From positions 1 to 39,395 of the forward strand of contig NZ_JAPYVU010000011.1 of assembly GCF_028276765.1 (NCBI RefSeq): a stretch of DNA of 39,395 nt. The letters run 5' to 3'. The notes beneath the pieces are model-generated. The model was given only the letters and a program-made list of their open reading frames with translations, searched no databases and was not told the DNA's origin. Positions within the stretch are counted from its first letter, which is position 1; each line of letters opens with the position of its first letter. The stretch comes from Sulfurihydrogenibium sp. (GTDB taxonomy: Bacteria > Aquificota > Aquificia > Aquificales > Hydrogenothermaceae). Below are positions 17,619 through 26,015 of this stretch, piece after piece. A program made the position numbers and the translations under genes.

Positions 17619-17645
17619 AAGGCAGGTTAAAACCCTGCCTCCTTT
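17619..17645 (+). terminator. Probable terminator after pepA
   Basis: GGCAGG (17621-17626) pairs with CCTGCC (17634-17639), with flanking A-T pairing, around a seven-base loop. The following TCCTTTATAA is a poor T-tract, so termination strength is uncertain. Confidence 0.6.
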
Positions 17646-17714
17646 ATAATCAAAGGTAATTACTCAAAATAATCCACCTATGCTATAATAAAAAATTATC
17701 ATAGAAGATAAAAC

Positions 17715-18266
17715 ATGAATTTAGTAGAATTACTACAGATAGCATCATCAGAAGAAAAAGCAGAGGAATTTTTAAGAGAATGAAGTGTTAGAAAAGACAG
17801 TATTCTTGAATATTTAAAAATTCCATTCTCTAAATTCATATTGACTTGTAAAACTATTCATCCTTGAAGCTGCTGCTTATAAAGCACATAAAGAGCTTGA
17901 TTTAGCTTACAATACTACACACAAAATCTACACAAAGCTTAGACAGTGTATATACAAATTTGTCTCAAAAGATGACCAGCTTTTATCAGGAGAAGTAGAA
18001 ATGGATGAAAGCTATTTTGGAGGAAAAAGAAAAGGCAGTAGAGAAAGAGGAGCAAAGAATAAAATTTCTGTGTTTGGAATTCTTGAAAGAAATGGAAAGG
18101 TCAAAGTTGAGATAGTAAAGGATGTATCTGCTGAAAGAGGCTACTAAAATTTCATGGTGTAAGTAAGGACAATTTTATTTACTATCTAAAAGAGCTTGAA
18201 TTTAGGTATAACCTTAGGGATAATATTGACGATAGTTTATATAAATGTTTAGGTGGAATAAATTGA
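17715..18266 (+). pseudogene. Degraded IS1595-type transposase
   Basis: Pieces of one protein are spread over the three forward frames: MNLVELLQIASSEEKAEEF at 17715; then, after stops and shifts, EAAAYKAHKELDLAYNTTHK; then GEVEMDESYFGGKRKGSRER with KISVFGILERNGKVKVE, the first catalytic Asp block of the IS1595 (IS1016-like) DDE family; then, after a jump, FHGVSKDNFIYYLKELEFRY, the C-terminal block. The zinc-ribbon region near the N-terminus and the stretch with the second catalytic Asp/Asn appear deleted. It is non-functional. No terminal inverted repeats or 8-bp duplication were found by eye. Confidence 0.85.
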
Positions 18267-18515
18267 GGAATCATCTAAGGATATAATGACTAAGACTTTC
18301 AACCCTTGTTTTATTGGTTAAATCCATAGATTCTTAATATGTAGATAACAATGTTGATATATCTTCTTGTCCAAAGGCGGTAAGAGAGTTTAAAGCTGTA
18401 ATAGAAGTTATTATCAATCTTTTATTTTTGTTGATAATCATGACCTGCCCTATTAGTGTTTTTTCTTATTTTTTCGACATATATAAATTTTAACATAAAC
18501 GTTTTGCAATGCTCA
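18267..18515. other. Gap with no recognised gene
   Basis: This A/T-rich sequence has many stops. A short open piece at about 18350-18420 reads SSCPKAVREFKAVIEVI but matches nothing I know. It may be leftover sequence from the IS1595 element or an eroded gene. Confidence 0.4.
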
Positions 18516-18526
18516 GTAGGAATTTT

Positions 18527-18670
18527 AAGGGTGTCCCAAAATTTTGTAAATTTACCTTATCCTTGTCATCCTGAGGCCGAAGGCCGAAGGATCTCTTTTT
18601 TGACTTGAAAAGAAAGGAAGAGATTCTTCGCTTCGCTCAGAATGACAGTGTGGATTATTGGAACAGTCTC
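18527..18670. mobile_element. Family B MITE-like element with direct flanking repeat
   Basis: The left end AAGGGTGTCCCAAAATTTT and the inverted right end GAGACTGTTCCAATAATCC form imperfect terminal repeats. Inside are GTCATCCTGAGGCC...AAGGATCTC and GAGATTCTTCGC...AGAATGAC, forming a long imperfect hairpin. GTAGGAATTTTA occurs at 18516-18527 and again at 18671-18682, directly flanking the element. A further half-copy (TTCAGGATGG and AGAATTTTAGAACACCC) lies at about 18718-18770. There is no coding capacity. Confidence 0.7.
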
Positions 18671-18876
18671 GTAGGAATTTTACAGTAACATTTGTATTCT
18701 ACCCATGAGGAACAAAGTCTTCAGGATGGTATGAAAAGGTCAACTTACAAGAATTTTAGAACACCCTTATTAAAATTGAGACTATTTACAAAAATCAACG
18801 TCATTTAACTTATATTCAAATTAAAAAGATAATAATCGAATCATACATCCTTTATTGCAAATTACATTAAGCATGT

Positions 18877-18902
18877 TTGAAAACTATATAAATTTGTATA
18901 AT
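18877..18902 (+). promoter_or_regulatory. Putative dxs promoter -10 region
   Basis: A consensus TATAAT (18897-18902) lies 33 bases before the GTG/ATG start region of dxs. TTGAAA (18877-18882) is a possible -35 but the 14-bp spacing is short. The -10 helps decide the dxs start: the ATG at 18855 would lie upstream of the transcription start. Confidence 0.5.
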
Positions 18903-18935
18903 ATATACTTCACTACCTATATGAGGTGCATTGAT

Positions 18936-20831
18936 ATGAGAGATTATCCAATGTTAGAAAAAATAAATAACTATAAAGATTTGAAAAATTTAAATAAAGA
19001 TGAGATAGAAAAACTCTGTGAGGATATTAGAAGTTATATTATTGATGTTACATCTTTAAACGGCGGGCATATTGGACCATCCCTTGGAACTGTTGAATTG
19101 ACTGTTGCTCTGCTTATGGCTTTTGACCCTGAAAAAGACAAAATTGTATGGGATGTAGGACATCAAACATACGCTTATAAAATTCTTACTGATAGAAAAG
19201 AACAGTTTAGAACATTAAGACAGTACAAAGGAATTTCTGGATTTTCTAAGATAAAAGAAAGTAAGTATGACCATTTTGGAACTGGACATAGCAGTACATC
19301 TATTTCAGCTGCACTTGGTTTTAGAGTTGGAAAAGATTTAAAAAAAGATGATGCTTATACTATTGCTGTTATTGGCGATGGGGCTATGACTGCTGGTCAA
19401 GCTTTTGAAGGATTAAACAATGCCGGCTGGCTTGACCCGTCAAGGTTTATCGTAATTTTAAACGATAATCAAATGTCTATATCTCCGAACGTTGGTGCTA
19501 TATATACTTACTTCAATAAGATAATCACAAAGCAAGTTTTCCAAAAACCAAGACAAAAATTAAAAGAAGCTATCAATAAAATCTTTGGAGAGCAAGGTGT
19601 GAAAATATTTAGAAAGATAGAAGAGTATACAAAAGGACTTTTTACACCTGGACTTATATTTGAAGAGCTTGGGTTTACATACGTTGGTCCAATAGATGGG
19701 CACAGTCTGTTTGATTTGAAACAAACCTTGGAAAATATTAAACAGATGAGGGGTCCGATTTTGCTCCATGTGATTACTCAAAAAGGAAAAGGTTATAAAT
19801 ATGCGGAAGAAAATCCAACCACATTCCACGGAGTATCTCCTTTTGACAAAATCTCTGGCGTGTTTAATAAATCATCAAACTTGCCAACTTACAGCAAGGT
19901 TTTTGGTGATGCGTTAGTAGAGCTTGCAGAAAAAGACGATAAGATTGTTGCCATTACGCCGGCAATGAAGGAAGGTTCTGGACTTGTAAAGTTTGCAGAA
20001 AAGTTTCCGGATAGATTTTTTGACGTAGGAATAGCAGAACAACATGCAGCAACATTTGCAGGAGCACTTGCACTTGAAGGCTTTAAACCTGTTGCAGCTT
20101 ACTACTCAACCTTCTTACAAAGGGCATACGACCAAGTAATACACGACATAGCACTTCAAGAACTACCTGTATTTTTTGCGATCGACAGAGGCGGTTTAGT
20201 TGGTGATGACGGTCCAACCCATCACGGTGTTTTTGATATTGCTTTTTTAAGACCAATTCCAAACATGATTATAGCTTCTCCAAAAGATGAACAAGAACTT
20301 AGAGATTTACTTTATACAGGATTAAACAGCAAAAGACCATTTGCTCTAAGATACCCAAGAGGTACGGGATACGGTGTAAAAATGGAAGGTTTTAATACAA
20401 TTGAGATAGGAAGCTGGGAAATCTTAGACGAAGGAAGAGACATTGCAATTCTTGCAGTTGGAAAGTATGTTTATAGAGCATTAGAAGCTAAAAAACAGCT
20501 AAGACTTAAAGGATTTAATCCAACAGTAGTTAACGCAAGGTTCATTAAACCAATGGATGAAAATTTATTAAATAAGCTTTTAAAAACTCATGAATTTGTG
20601 ATAACCGCTGAAGATGGAGTGTTAAACGGTGGCTTTGGTTCAGCCGTTGCTGAGTTTGTGATTGACAATGGTTATTCTAACAAAGTTTTAAGATTTGGCA
20701 TTCCGGATAAATTTATTGAACATGGAAAGGTAGAGCTATTGGAAAGAGACTTGGGCTTAGATGCAAACAGCATGGTAAACAAGATAGAAGAATTTCTAAA
20801 AGTTAAAAAAGCAGTTTTAAATACTGCTTGA
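18936..20831 (+). CDS. dxs: 1-deoxy-D-xylulose-5-phosphate synthase
   Basis: TPP enzyme (631 aa) condensing pyruvate and glyceraldehyde-3-phosphate to DXP, the entry to the MEP isoprenoid pathway and a precursor of thiazole and pyridoxal. Motifs are LNGGHIGPSLGTVELTVAL, WDVGHQTYAYKIL, the TPP motif GDGAMTAGQAFEGLNN...NDN, FEELGFTYVGPIDGHS, VGIAEQHAATFAG and DRGGLVGDDGPTHHG. An in-frame ATG at 18855 would add 27 residues, but I prefer ATG 18936 because GAGGTG lies seven bases before it, the family usually begins close to 'MLEKI', and a TATAAT at 18897 lies between the two. Confidence 0.92.
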   Translation: MRDYPMLEKINNYKDLKNLNKDEIEKLCEDIRSYIIDVTSLNGGHIGPSLGTVELTVALLMAFDPEKDKIVWDVGHQTYAYKILTDRKEQFRTLRQYKGISGFSKIKESKYDHFGTGHSSTSISAALGFRVGKDLKKDDAYTIAVIGDGAMTAGQAFEGLNNAGWLDPSRFIVILNDNQMSISPNVGAIYTYFNKIITKQVFQKPRQKLKEAINKIFGEQGVKIFRKIEEYTKGLFTPGLIFEELGFTYVGPIDGHSLFDLKQTLENIKQMRGPILLHVITQKGKGYKYAEENPTTFHGVSPFDKISGVFNKSSNLPTYSKVFGDALVELAEKDDKIVAITPAMKEGSGLVKFAEKFPDRFFDVGIAEQHAATFAGALALEGFKPVAAYYSTFLQRAYDQVIHDIALQELPVFFAIDRGGLVGDDGPTHHGVFDIAFLRPIPNMIIASPKDEQELRDLLYTGLNSKRPFALRYPRGTGYGVKMEGFNTIEIGSWEILDEGRDIAILAVGKYVYRALEAKKQLRLKGFNPTVVNARFIKPMDENLLNKLLKTHEFVITAEDGVLNGGFGSAVAEFVIDNGYSNKVLRFGIPDKFIEHGKVELLERDLGLDANSMVNKIEEFLKVKKAVLNTA

Positions 20832-21019
20832 TTTTAGGCAAGGAAGTGAAAAGTTAAGTTTATCATTCAACCTTTGGCTGTTATGTCGTGTAAACCTTAA
20901 AAGTTTCCGATTGGCATCACTTATTTCAATATCCTATAAGTAAGCTATGAACCCGTTGAGTTTTAACTCAAAAATAAGGTCGTAAAATCTTAGATGACTT
21001 TTTGTTTAAATTATCTAAT
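20832..21019 (-). CRISPR. Solo CRISPR-like repeat with leader tail (relict array)
   Basis: On the minus strand, 20952-20923 reads as a 30-nt sequence beginning GTTCATAGCTTAC and ending TATTGAAAT. This closely resembles the widespread I-B-type repeats of the form GTTTNTAGCTTACCTATAAG...ATTGAAAC, 23 of 30 by my alignment to a remembered consensus. The bases directly before it, 20983-20953, match the end of the leader of the large array (27945-27975) at 26 of 31 positions, including an unbroken TTATTTTTGAGTTAAAA. No second clear repeat follows, so this is a relict. The remaining sequence to the dxs stop shows no gene. Confidence 0.6.
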
Positions 21020-21178
21020 ACCTTGGAGGTAAAGGGTTAGCGTTTTTTATGGAATTTAAAAAGAATGACGATAACAGTCAAAGATTGAATAGTAAGCATA
21101 AGGTAAAGGTTAATCTTGTTTGTCGTTGTGAAGTCATGTGAAGGATCTCATACTCCTATTGAATTTCTCACCCGGCGT
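21020..21178. mobile_element. Family A MITE-like element beside the relict CRISPR leader
   Basis: The left end ACCTTGGAGGTAAAGGG continues as TTAGCGTTTTTTATGGAATTT, corresponding to GGTTTTTATAGAATTT in other copies. The right end GAATTTCTCACCCGGCGT is nearly canonical. The core is decayed (AGAATGACGATAACAG). The flanks 20999-21019 and 21179-21199 agree at about 14 of 21 positions, weakly supporting an old target duplication. It lies only about 37 bp upstream of the leader tail of the solo CRISPR repeat. Confidence 0.6.
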
Positions 21179-21306
21179 ATATTGTAAAAATTATATATGT
21201 AAAAAGCAAATACTGAACTTTAAAAGATCAAAAAATACACTTATAATATTTAATGAATTTACCGACTTCTAAAGTTATAGTATAAAAATATCTTAACGGA
21301 GTTTGG

Positions 21307-22218
21307 ATGTATAAATATATTTTCGGACCTGTTTTATCCAGGAGGTTTGGATTATCTCTTGGGATAGATTTATCGCCTGATGAAAAAAGCTGCAATTTTG
21401 ACTGTTTATATTGCGAGTTAGAAAAAGCAAAACCGATAGACTATATCAAACATCCGCCGAAAGTTGAAGATATAACCAACGAAGTTAAAGATTATCTATC
21501 AAAAAATCAATATCCGGATGTTATAACAGTTACAGCCAACGGAGAACCAACTCTTTATGAAGATTTAAATAACCTGATCGAGCAGTTAAACAAGATAAAA
21601 AATTCATCTAAAACTTTAATTTTATCCAATGGAAGCACTATAAATGATGCTTCAGTTAGAGAAGCTTTAAAAAAGTTTGATATAGTAAAATTATCTCTTG
21701 ATGCAGCAGACCAAGAAACATTTGAAAAAGTAGATAGACCATTGGAAGGAATAGAGATTGAAGATTTAATAAATGGTATGATTTCGTTTAGAAAAGAATA
21801 TAGCGGAACGCTTGTTTTAGAGGTTTTGATTGTTAAATATGTAAACGATAAGCCTCAAGCAATTCAAAAGATCATAGAAGCTGCGAAAAAGATTAATCCT
21901 GATAGAATTGACATTTCAACAGTTGATAGACCGCCGGCTTACAGAGTCTTTCCTGTAGATAATCAAACTCTTTATGAAATTGCAAAGATGTTTGAAGGTT
22001 TAAGTGTTAATGTTGCTGTTAGAAAAAACGGCGGAGATGTCAAAAAAGTTTCATTAGATAAGGAAGACATTTTAAATACTTTCAAAAAAAGAGCTTATTC
22101 TTTAAATGATATTCAAACTTTGTTTGATGAAGAAACTCAAAAAAGAATTCAAAATCTTCTAGCTACTGGCAAGTTAAAGAAAATAAATGTTGGAAATTTA
22201 GAGTTTATCAAGGGATAA
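21307..22218 (+). CDS. Radical SAM protein (COG0731-like)
   Basis: A 303-aa protein with the radical SAM cluster motif C29-NFD-C33-LY-C36 (CxxxCxxC) in the context FGPVLSRRFGLSLGIDLSP, the hallmark of the COG0731 group. The glycine-rich SAM-binding parts VITVTANGEPTLYEDL and TLILSNGSTI follow. The C-terminal about 65 residues form a helical domain resembling a winged helix. Related proteins include archaeal tRNA wybutosine enzymes, but bacterial members are mostly uncharacterised and no function is assigned here. It is isolated between repeats and is likely monocistronic. The RBS is weak (CGGAG). Confidence 0.8.
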   Translation: MYKYIFGPVLSRRFGLSLGIDLSPDEKSCNFDCLYCELEKAKPIDYIKHPPKVEDITNEVKDYLSKNQYPDVITVTANGEPTLYEDLNNLIEQLNKIKNSSKTLILSNGSTINDASVREALKKFDIVKLSLDAADQETFEKVDRPLEGIEIEDLINGMISFRKEYSGTLVLEVLIVKYVNDKPQAIQKIIEAAKKINPDRIDISTVDRPPAYRVFPVDNQTLYEIAKMFEGLSVNVAVRKNGGDVKKVSLDKEDILNTFKKRAYSLNDIQTLFDEETQKRIQNLLATGKLKKINVGNLEFIKG

Positions 22219-22244
22219 GTAAAAGTATGCTACAAAATTATTTA

Positions 22245-22322
22245 AGTTGTTCTAAAAATCCACGCTGTCATTCTGCAGCCGGCGAAGAATCTCATATTTT
22301 TATTGAATTTCTCACCCGACGT
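22245..22322. repeat. Chimeric repeat: family B-like left, family A right end
   Basis: TTGTTCTAAAAATCCACGC resembles the end of family B, then GTCATTCTGCAGCC...GAATCTCAT is the shared core, and the right terminus GAATTTCTCACCCGACGT is family A. The two families therefore appear joined at the shared core, either by recombination or by nested insertion and deletion. Confidence 0.6.
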
Positions 22323-22351
22323 ATAATAATATAATAACTAACCATTTACTC

Positions 22352-25063
22352 TCACTTTCTAAAGTACTTATAAAACTCTCTTCTTATAATATCTTTTGCA
22401 TTTTTTACTTCTTTAAAAAACTCTTCAAAGCTCATGTTGAAGGCGTCAATTATTCTCTCTGTTTGCAAGTCAGACTTAGAAATTTTTGAACTACCACTAC
22501 CTTTTACCAATCTTAATCTTGTCTCCACTTCCCTTAAAAATACATAATAATCAACTATGTCAGGATTTAAATCAAGAAGTCCTTCTAAAATGTTTGTTTT
22601 TCTTTGTTTTGTTTCAAGATAGTACAGCTGAACCATAAACTCTACATCTGCAATTCCGCCTTTTCCAAGTTTTATGTCCATTTCACTTTCTGTTTCTTTT
22701 GTCAATCCTTCTAATTTTAATCTCATCTCTAATAGGTCTATTTTTATGTCTTTTGTTATTTCTCTGCTAAGGATTTCTTCTTTTATAATCTCTTCAAACT
22801 TTTGTTTAACAGATTCATCTCCTGTAATAAATCTTGCTTTTGTCCATGCTAAGAATTCCCAAGGTCTTGCTTCGTTTTGGAAGTATTTCTTATAAAAATC
22901 AAGAGATGGTGAAAGCTCTCCTGCTTTTCCGTAGGGTCTTAGTCTTAAATCTAATTGATAGAGCTGTCCTTCTTTTGTGTATGTAGTTAAATCTTTTATT
23001 ATCTTTTGCGGAATTTTACTTAATGAAAATTTACTTTCTTCGTCTTTGAAAACAAAAACTAAGTCAAGGTCTGAGCCGATGTTCATCTCTCTACTGCCAA
23101 GCTTTCCAAGTCCATAAATAGCAAATTTGCTTCCTTCGTTAATCTTGTATAAACTTTCAAGAATAAAGTCAGCAAGGTTTGTGATTGTATTATTAAGTTT
23201 TTTCAGTCTTGCTATTGGACTATGGGTCTTTATTTTATGAAGATATTCCAAGGTTGCTAATATTTCGGTAATTTTCTTTAATTTTTTAAGGCTTTCAACT
23301 TTATCTTCAATCTTTATAATTTCAAGCTCTTTTTCAAAATCTTCTCTATTAGATAAAGGTCTTGAAGTGATAAATGCTAAATCTATAAGTTCTTTATCTT
23401 TTATCATAAGGTTTGTTGCATAGTCTGTTGTTTTCGCAACTTCAATGATAAAATCAACAAGCTTTGATTTGCTTTCTAAAGCTGTTGTAAAAAGTCTGTA
23501 AATCTTGCCTTCTGTAAAAAATTTATTCAGATTTATAAGCAAACTTTCTTTTGCTTTGGTCTCTTTAAGATATTCTTCTAATTTTGGCAAAAAGTCTATT
23601 AAAAGATTTTTATACTTTTCTGATAAGAGAAGATACTCTTCGTCTTCAAAGATTGAAGTAATCAAGTTCAGCGCCCATTTTGGGTCTTTAAAACCAAGAG
23701 ATTTAAGATATTCTAATGCAATTTCTTCATTTACTTTTGTAATGATGTAGGCTTGTATAGAAGTAAGTTCTTTTTTTTCTTCTCCCCCAAGACTTTCAAA
23801 TATTCTTTTAACATTTTTTCTTACAGATTCAAGCTTTTCTAAAAATTTTTCTTCTGAATCAAAGCCAAGTTTTTTAGCATATTCTGATACATTTTTTAGA
23901 TTTAAAATTTGTGTTTGAACGCAGTTTTTTAGCTGTATTACATGCTCTAAATTTCTTAAAAATATGTAAGCATCTTCTAAGAATTTACCTTTTTCTTCTG
24001 ACAAAAGCCCTTTTTCAACAATTTTTCTTAAAGCTCTTACTGTTTCTCTTTCTCTAAGGCTTGGGTCATGACCACCATGAAGTAGTTGAAATACTTGAAC
24101 TATAAATTCTATCTCTCTAATTCCTCCTTCTGATTTTTTAACGTCTATCTCATCCGGATTTTTTGGCTTAGAATGTTTCTCTATCATTTTTTTCATATTT
24201 AGTATGTCATCTATAATTTCTTTGCTTAAACTTTTCCTGTAAACAAAAGGAGTTATGACAGCTAAAAACTCTTTGGTAGTGTTTTCATCACCTGCTGCGT
24301 GTCTTGCTTTTATAAGCATATGTCTTTCCCAAGTCCTGCCAACAGACCAATAATAATTTTCTAAAAACGGAATGCTGTAGGTTAATAAACCTTTTCTTCC
24401 CTCTGGTCTTAAATCCAAATCTACATTCCAAGCTACTGTTTCAGCGTTTCTTCTTGTTAGATAAACTGTTGTATCTGTGAATACTTTAGTAAAAAATTCT
24501 CTGTTTGTGATACCTTTTTCAGTAGCTCCTTCTCCTGAATATATATACATCACATCAACGTCAGAGTAGTAGTTTAAATCTGTTCCTCCGTGCTTTCCAA
24601 GAGCTATGACACTTCCACCTGCCGGTTTGCCCGTAAGCTCATCTATTGGCATTCCAAATCTTTGCAAGTATTTTGAATATGCTTTTTGATATGCAACTTC
24701 AAAGCAAGCATCAGCTAAATATGAGTATTCTTCTGTAAGCTGGATAAGATGATGTTTTTTGTATATATCTTTTGCTACTATTCTTGCAAAGTGTTTCATT
24801 TTAAAAAATGTTAATTTTGTAATAAATTCATCTTCTTTTTCTATGTTTAAAAGCTCTAATGCTTCTTTGATTAGATTTTCTCTTCCAAGCAATGGTTTAT
24901 CAAGGCTTTCATACACATAAAACAGCTCTTGCGGATGTCTGAATATAAAATCCGTGATACATGAAGAGTAGAAAGAAAGATTCTCCAAAAGTTTATACTG
25001 GCTTGGATTTAGACTATTTAGAAAATCTTTTTTAAGTGTTTCGAATTTAAATAGGTTTGACAT
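22352..25063 (-). CDS. glnE: Bifunctional glutamine synthetase adenylyltransferase/deadenylase
   Basis: A 903-aa cytosolic regulator that adds and removes AMP on glutamine synthetase in response to PII and glutamine. Two nucleotidyltransferase domains are visible: ALGKHGGTDLNYYSDVDVMY (about residues 150-172), the adenylyl-removing half, and YGLGKLGSREMNIGSDLDLV (about 648-672), the adenylylating half. Each is followed by the helical GGIREIEFIVQ or GGIADVEFMVQ motif. Slightly shorter than the E. coli protein (946). Both active-site Asp pairs (DVD and DLD) are intact. It is monocistronic, transcribed toward the repeat at 22322. No PII or glnA gene is in the window. Confidence 0.92.
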   Translation of the reverse strand: MSNLFKFETLKKDFLNSLNPSQYKLLENLSFYSSCITDFIFRHPQELFYVYESLDKPLLGRENLIKEALELLNIEKEDEFITKLTFFKMKHFARIVAKDIYKKHHLIQLTEEYSYLADACFEVAYQKAYSKYLQRFGMPIDELTGKPAGGSVIALGKHGGTDLNYYSDVDVMYIYSGEGATEKGITNREFFTKVFTDTTVYLTRRNAETVAWNVDLDLRPEGRKGLLTYSIPFLENYYWSVGRTWERHMLIKARHAAGDENTTKEFLAVITPFVYRKSLSKEIIDDILNMKKMIEKHSKPKNPDEIDVKKSEGGIREIEFIVQVFQLLHGGHDPSLRERETVRALRKIVEKGLLSEEKGKFLEDAYIFLRNLEHVIQLKNCVQTQILNLKNVSEYAKKLGFDSEEKFLEKLESVRKNVKRIFESLGGEEKKELTSIQAYIITKVNEEIALEYLKSLGFKDPKWALNLITSIFEDEEYLLLSEKYKNLLIDFLPKLEEYLKETKAKESLLINLNKFFTEGKIYRLFTTALESKSKLVDFIIEVAKTTDYATNLMIKDKELIDLAFITSRPLSNREDFEKELEIIKIEDKVESLKKLKKITEILATLEYLHKIKTHSPIARLKKLNNTITNLADFILESLYKINEGSKFAIYGLGKLGSREMNIGSDLDLVFVFKDEESKFSLSKIPQKIIKDLTTYTKEGQLYQLDLRLRPYGKAGELSPSLDFYKKYFQNEARPWEFLAWTKARFITGDESVKQKFEEIIKEEILSREITKDIKIDLLEMRLKLEGLTKETESEMDIKLGKGGIADVEFMVQLYYLETKQRKTNILEGLLDLNPDIVDYYVFLREVETRLRLVKGSGSSKISKSDLQTERIIDAFNMSFEEFFKEVKNAKDIIRREFYKYFRK

Positions 25064-25126
25064 AGTGGTTGCTCCTTTTTAACTATTTATCAAATTCTCA
25101 ATATCGCTATAAAAATTCTCTAATAC

Positions 25127-25190
25127 GTTAGGTGAGAAATTCAATAAAAGTAAGAGATTCTTCGCTTTGTTCAGAACAACAAATAATGCT
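25127..25190. repeat. Family A left end (partial copy)
   Basis: ACGTTAGGTGAGAAATTC continues as AATAAAAGTAAGAGATTCTTCG and a decayed TTCAGAACAACA, where AGAATGACA is expected. A possible right end (TTAGGTGGAATATATTC on the minus strand, 25253-25237) overlaps the frameshifted reading frame at 25199-25343 and is not convincing. Confidence 0.55.
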
Positions 25191-25198
25191 GTCTTTCT

Positions 25199-25343
25199 CT
25201 AATACTTATCAAGCAAGTTTTCCTGACAGTCTGAATATATTCCACCTAAATATTTATTATTAGACACAAAATTATTGATAAGTTTCTCAATTTTTCCTAA
25301 TTTTGACTCTTTTAACAAGATTATAAAGCTCTGTTGTGTTCAT
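25199..25343 (-). pseudogene. Possible small frameshifted gene, unknown
   Basis: On the minus strand ATG at 25343 is preceded by AGGAG (25352-25356). It reads MNTTELYNLVKRVK, and after a single-base shift continues as LGKIEKLINNFVSNNKYLGG and IYSDCQENLLDKY to a stop at 25199. Total length would be about 48 residues. A TATACTATTG-type A/T block upstream might be a promoter. The two-frame continuity is suggestive only. I do not recognise the protein. Confidence 0.3.
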
Positions 25344-25411
25344 TACCAAAACTCCTATGTTGCATACAATAGTATAATATATCTTAGACTAACTTTTTCA
25401 ATTAGAAGCCT

Positions 25412-25999
25412 ATGTTAACATTTGAAGATATGAAAGATAAAATTGAAGATTTAAAAATTATTGGTGAAGGTTGGAGGGCTAAAGTTTACAGAGGAAAGTA
25501 TCAAAATAAAGACCTGTCTTTTAAAGTTGCATCTCAAGAAATCCATAAACATCCAATACAAAAAGAAGGGCAAATTTTAAAAATAGTCAATCAGTATGGT
25601 ATAGGTGGAAAGTTGTTTTTAACCGGTGAAGATTTTGTAGCCTATGAGTATATAGATGGAACCCATCTTAACAAGGTTTTAAATGAAGAAAATTTTAAAA
25701 TTCTTATAAGCCAGCTTTTAGACCAAGCATACTTATTAGATAAGCTAAAAATTGACAAAGGAGAGATGCACAAACCATACTCAAATGTTTTAGTTGATAA
25801 AAATTTAAAAGTATTTTTGATTGATTTTGAAAGGGCAACTAAAAGTTTAAAGCCAAAGAATGTTTTAAATTTAGTGCAATTTATAACAAGAGGAAGAGAA
25901 AAAAACGAAGAATTGATGAATATTTTAAAAGAATATAAAGAAAGACAATCAGAGGAAAATTATAATAAAATAAAATCGTATGTTTTAAATCTCAAATAA
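25412..25999 (+). CDS. Predicted serine/threonine kinase-like protein (COG2112 type)
   Basis: A 195-aa compact kinase-fold protein. A glycine-rich loop GEGWRAKVYRG (18-28), the ATP lysine in FKVA (K38), the helix-C glutamate E52 (QKEGQ), a short hinge AYEYIDG, the catalytic-loop equivalent DKGEMHKPYSNVLVD (Asp115, Asn125) and DFE (138-140) in place of DFG are visible. The HRD motif is replaced, as in the archaeal-type COG2112 and RIO/Bud32-like small kinases. The substrate is unknown. It is probably co-transcribed with the following rfbD-like gene, 16 bases away. The lack of a canonical HRD means activity should not be taken for granted. Confidence 0.75.
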   Translation: MLTFEDMKDKIEDLKIIGEGWRAKVYRGKYQNKDLSFKVASQEIHKHPIQKEGQILKIVNQYGIGGKLFLTGEDFVAYEYIDGTHLNKVLNEENFKILISQLLDQAYLLDKLKIDKGEMHKPYSNVLVDKNLKVFLIDFERATKSLKPKNVLNLVQFITRGREKNEELMNILKEYKERQSEENYNKIKSYVLNLK

Positions 26000-26015
26000 A
26001 GGGGGTATTTAAGTT

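Noticed and set aside
18855-18935. Longer dxs start at 18855 (27 extra residues)
   Set aside because: A TATAAT at 18897 lies inside this stretch, the extra residues are unlike Dxs, and the RBS GAGGTG fits the ATG at 18936.
20865-20895. Second degenerate copy of the solo CRISPR repeat (ATTCAACC...GTGTAAAC)
   Set aside because: Only the ends agree, the middle is unrelated, and the spacing of 27 nt to the clear repeat is too short for a normal spacer.
25237-25253. Right end of the family A copy starting at 25127
   Set aside because: Only TTAGGTG plus scattered bases match, and the same bases belong to a better-supported (still weak) reading frame.
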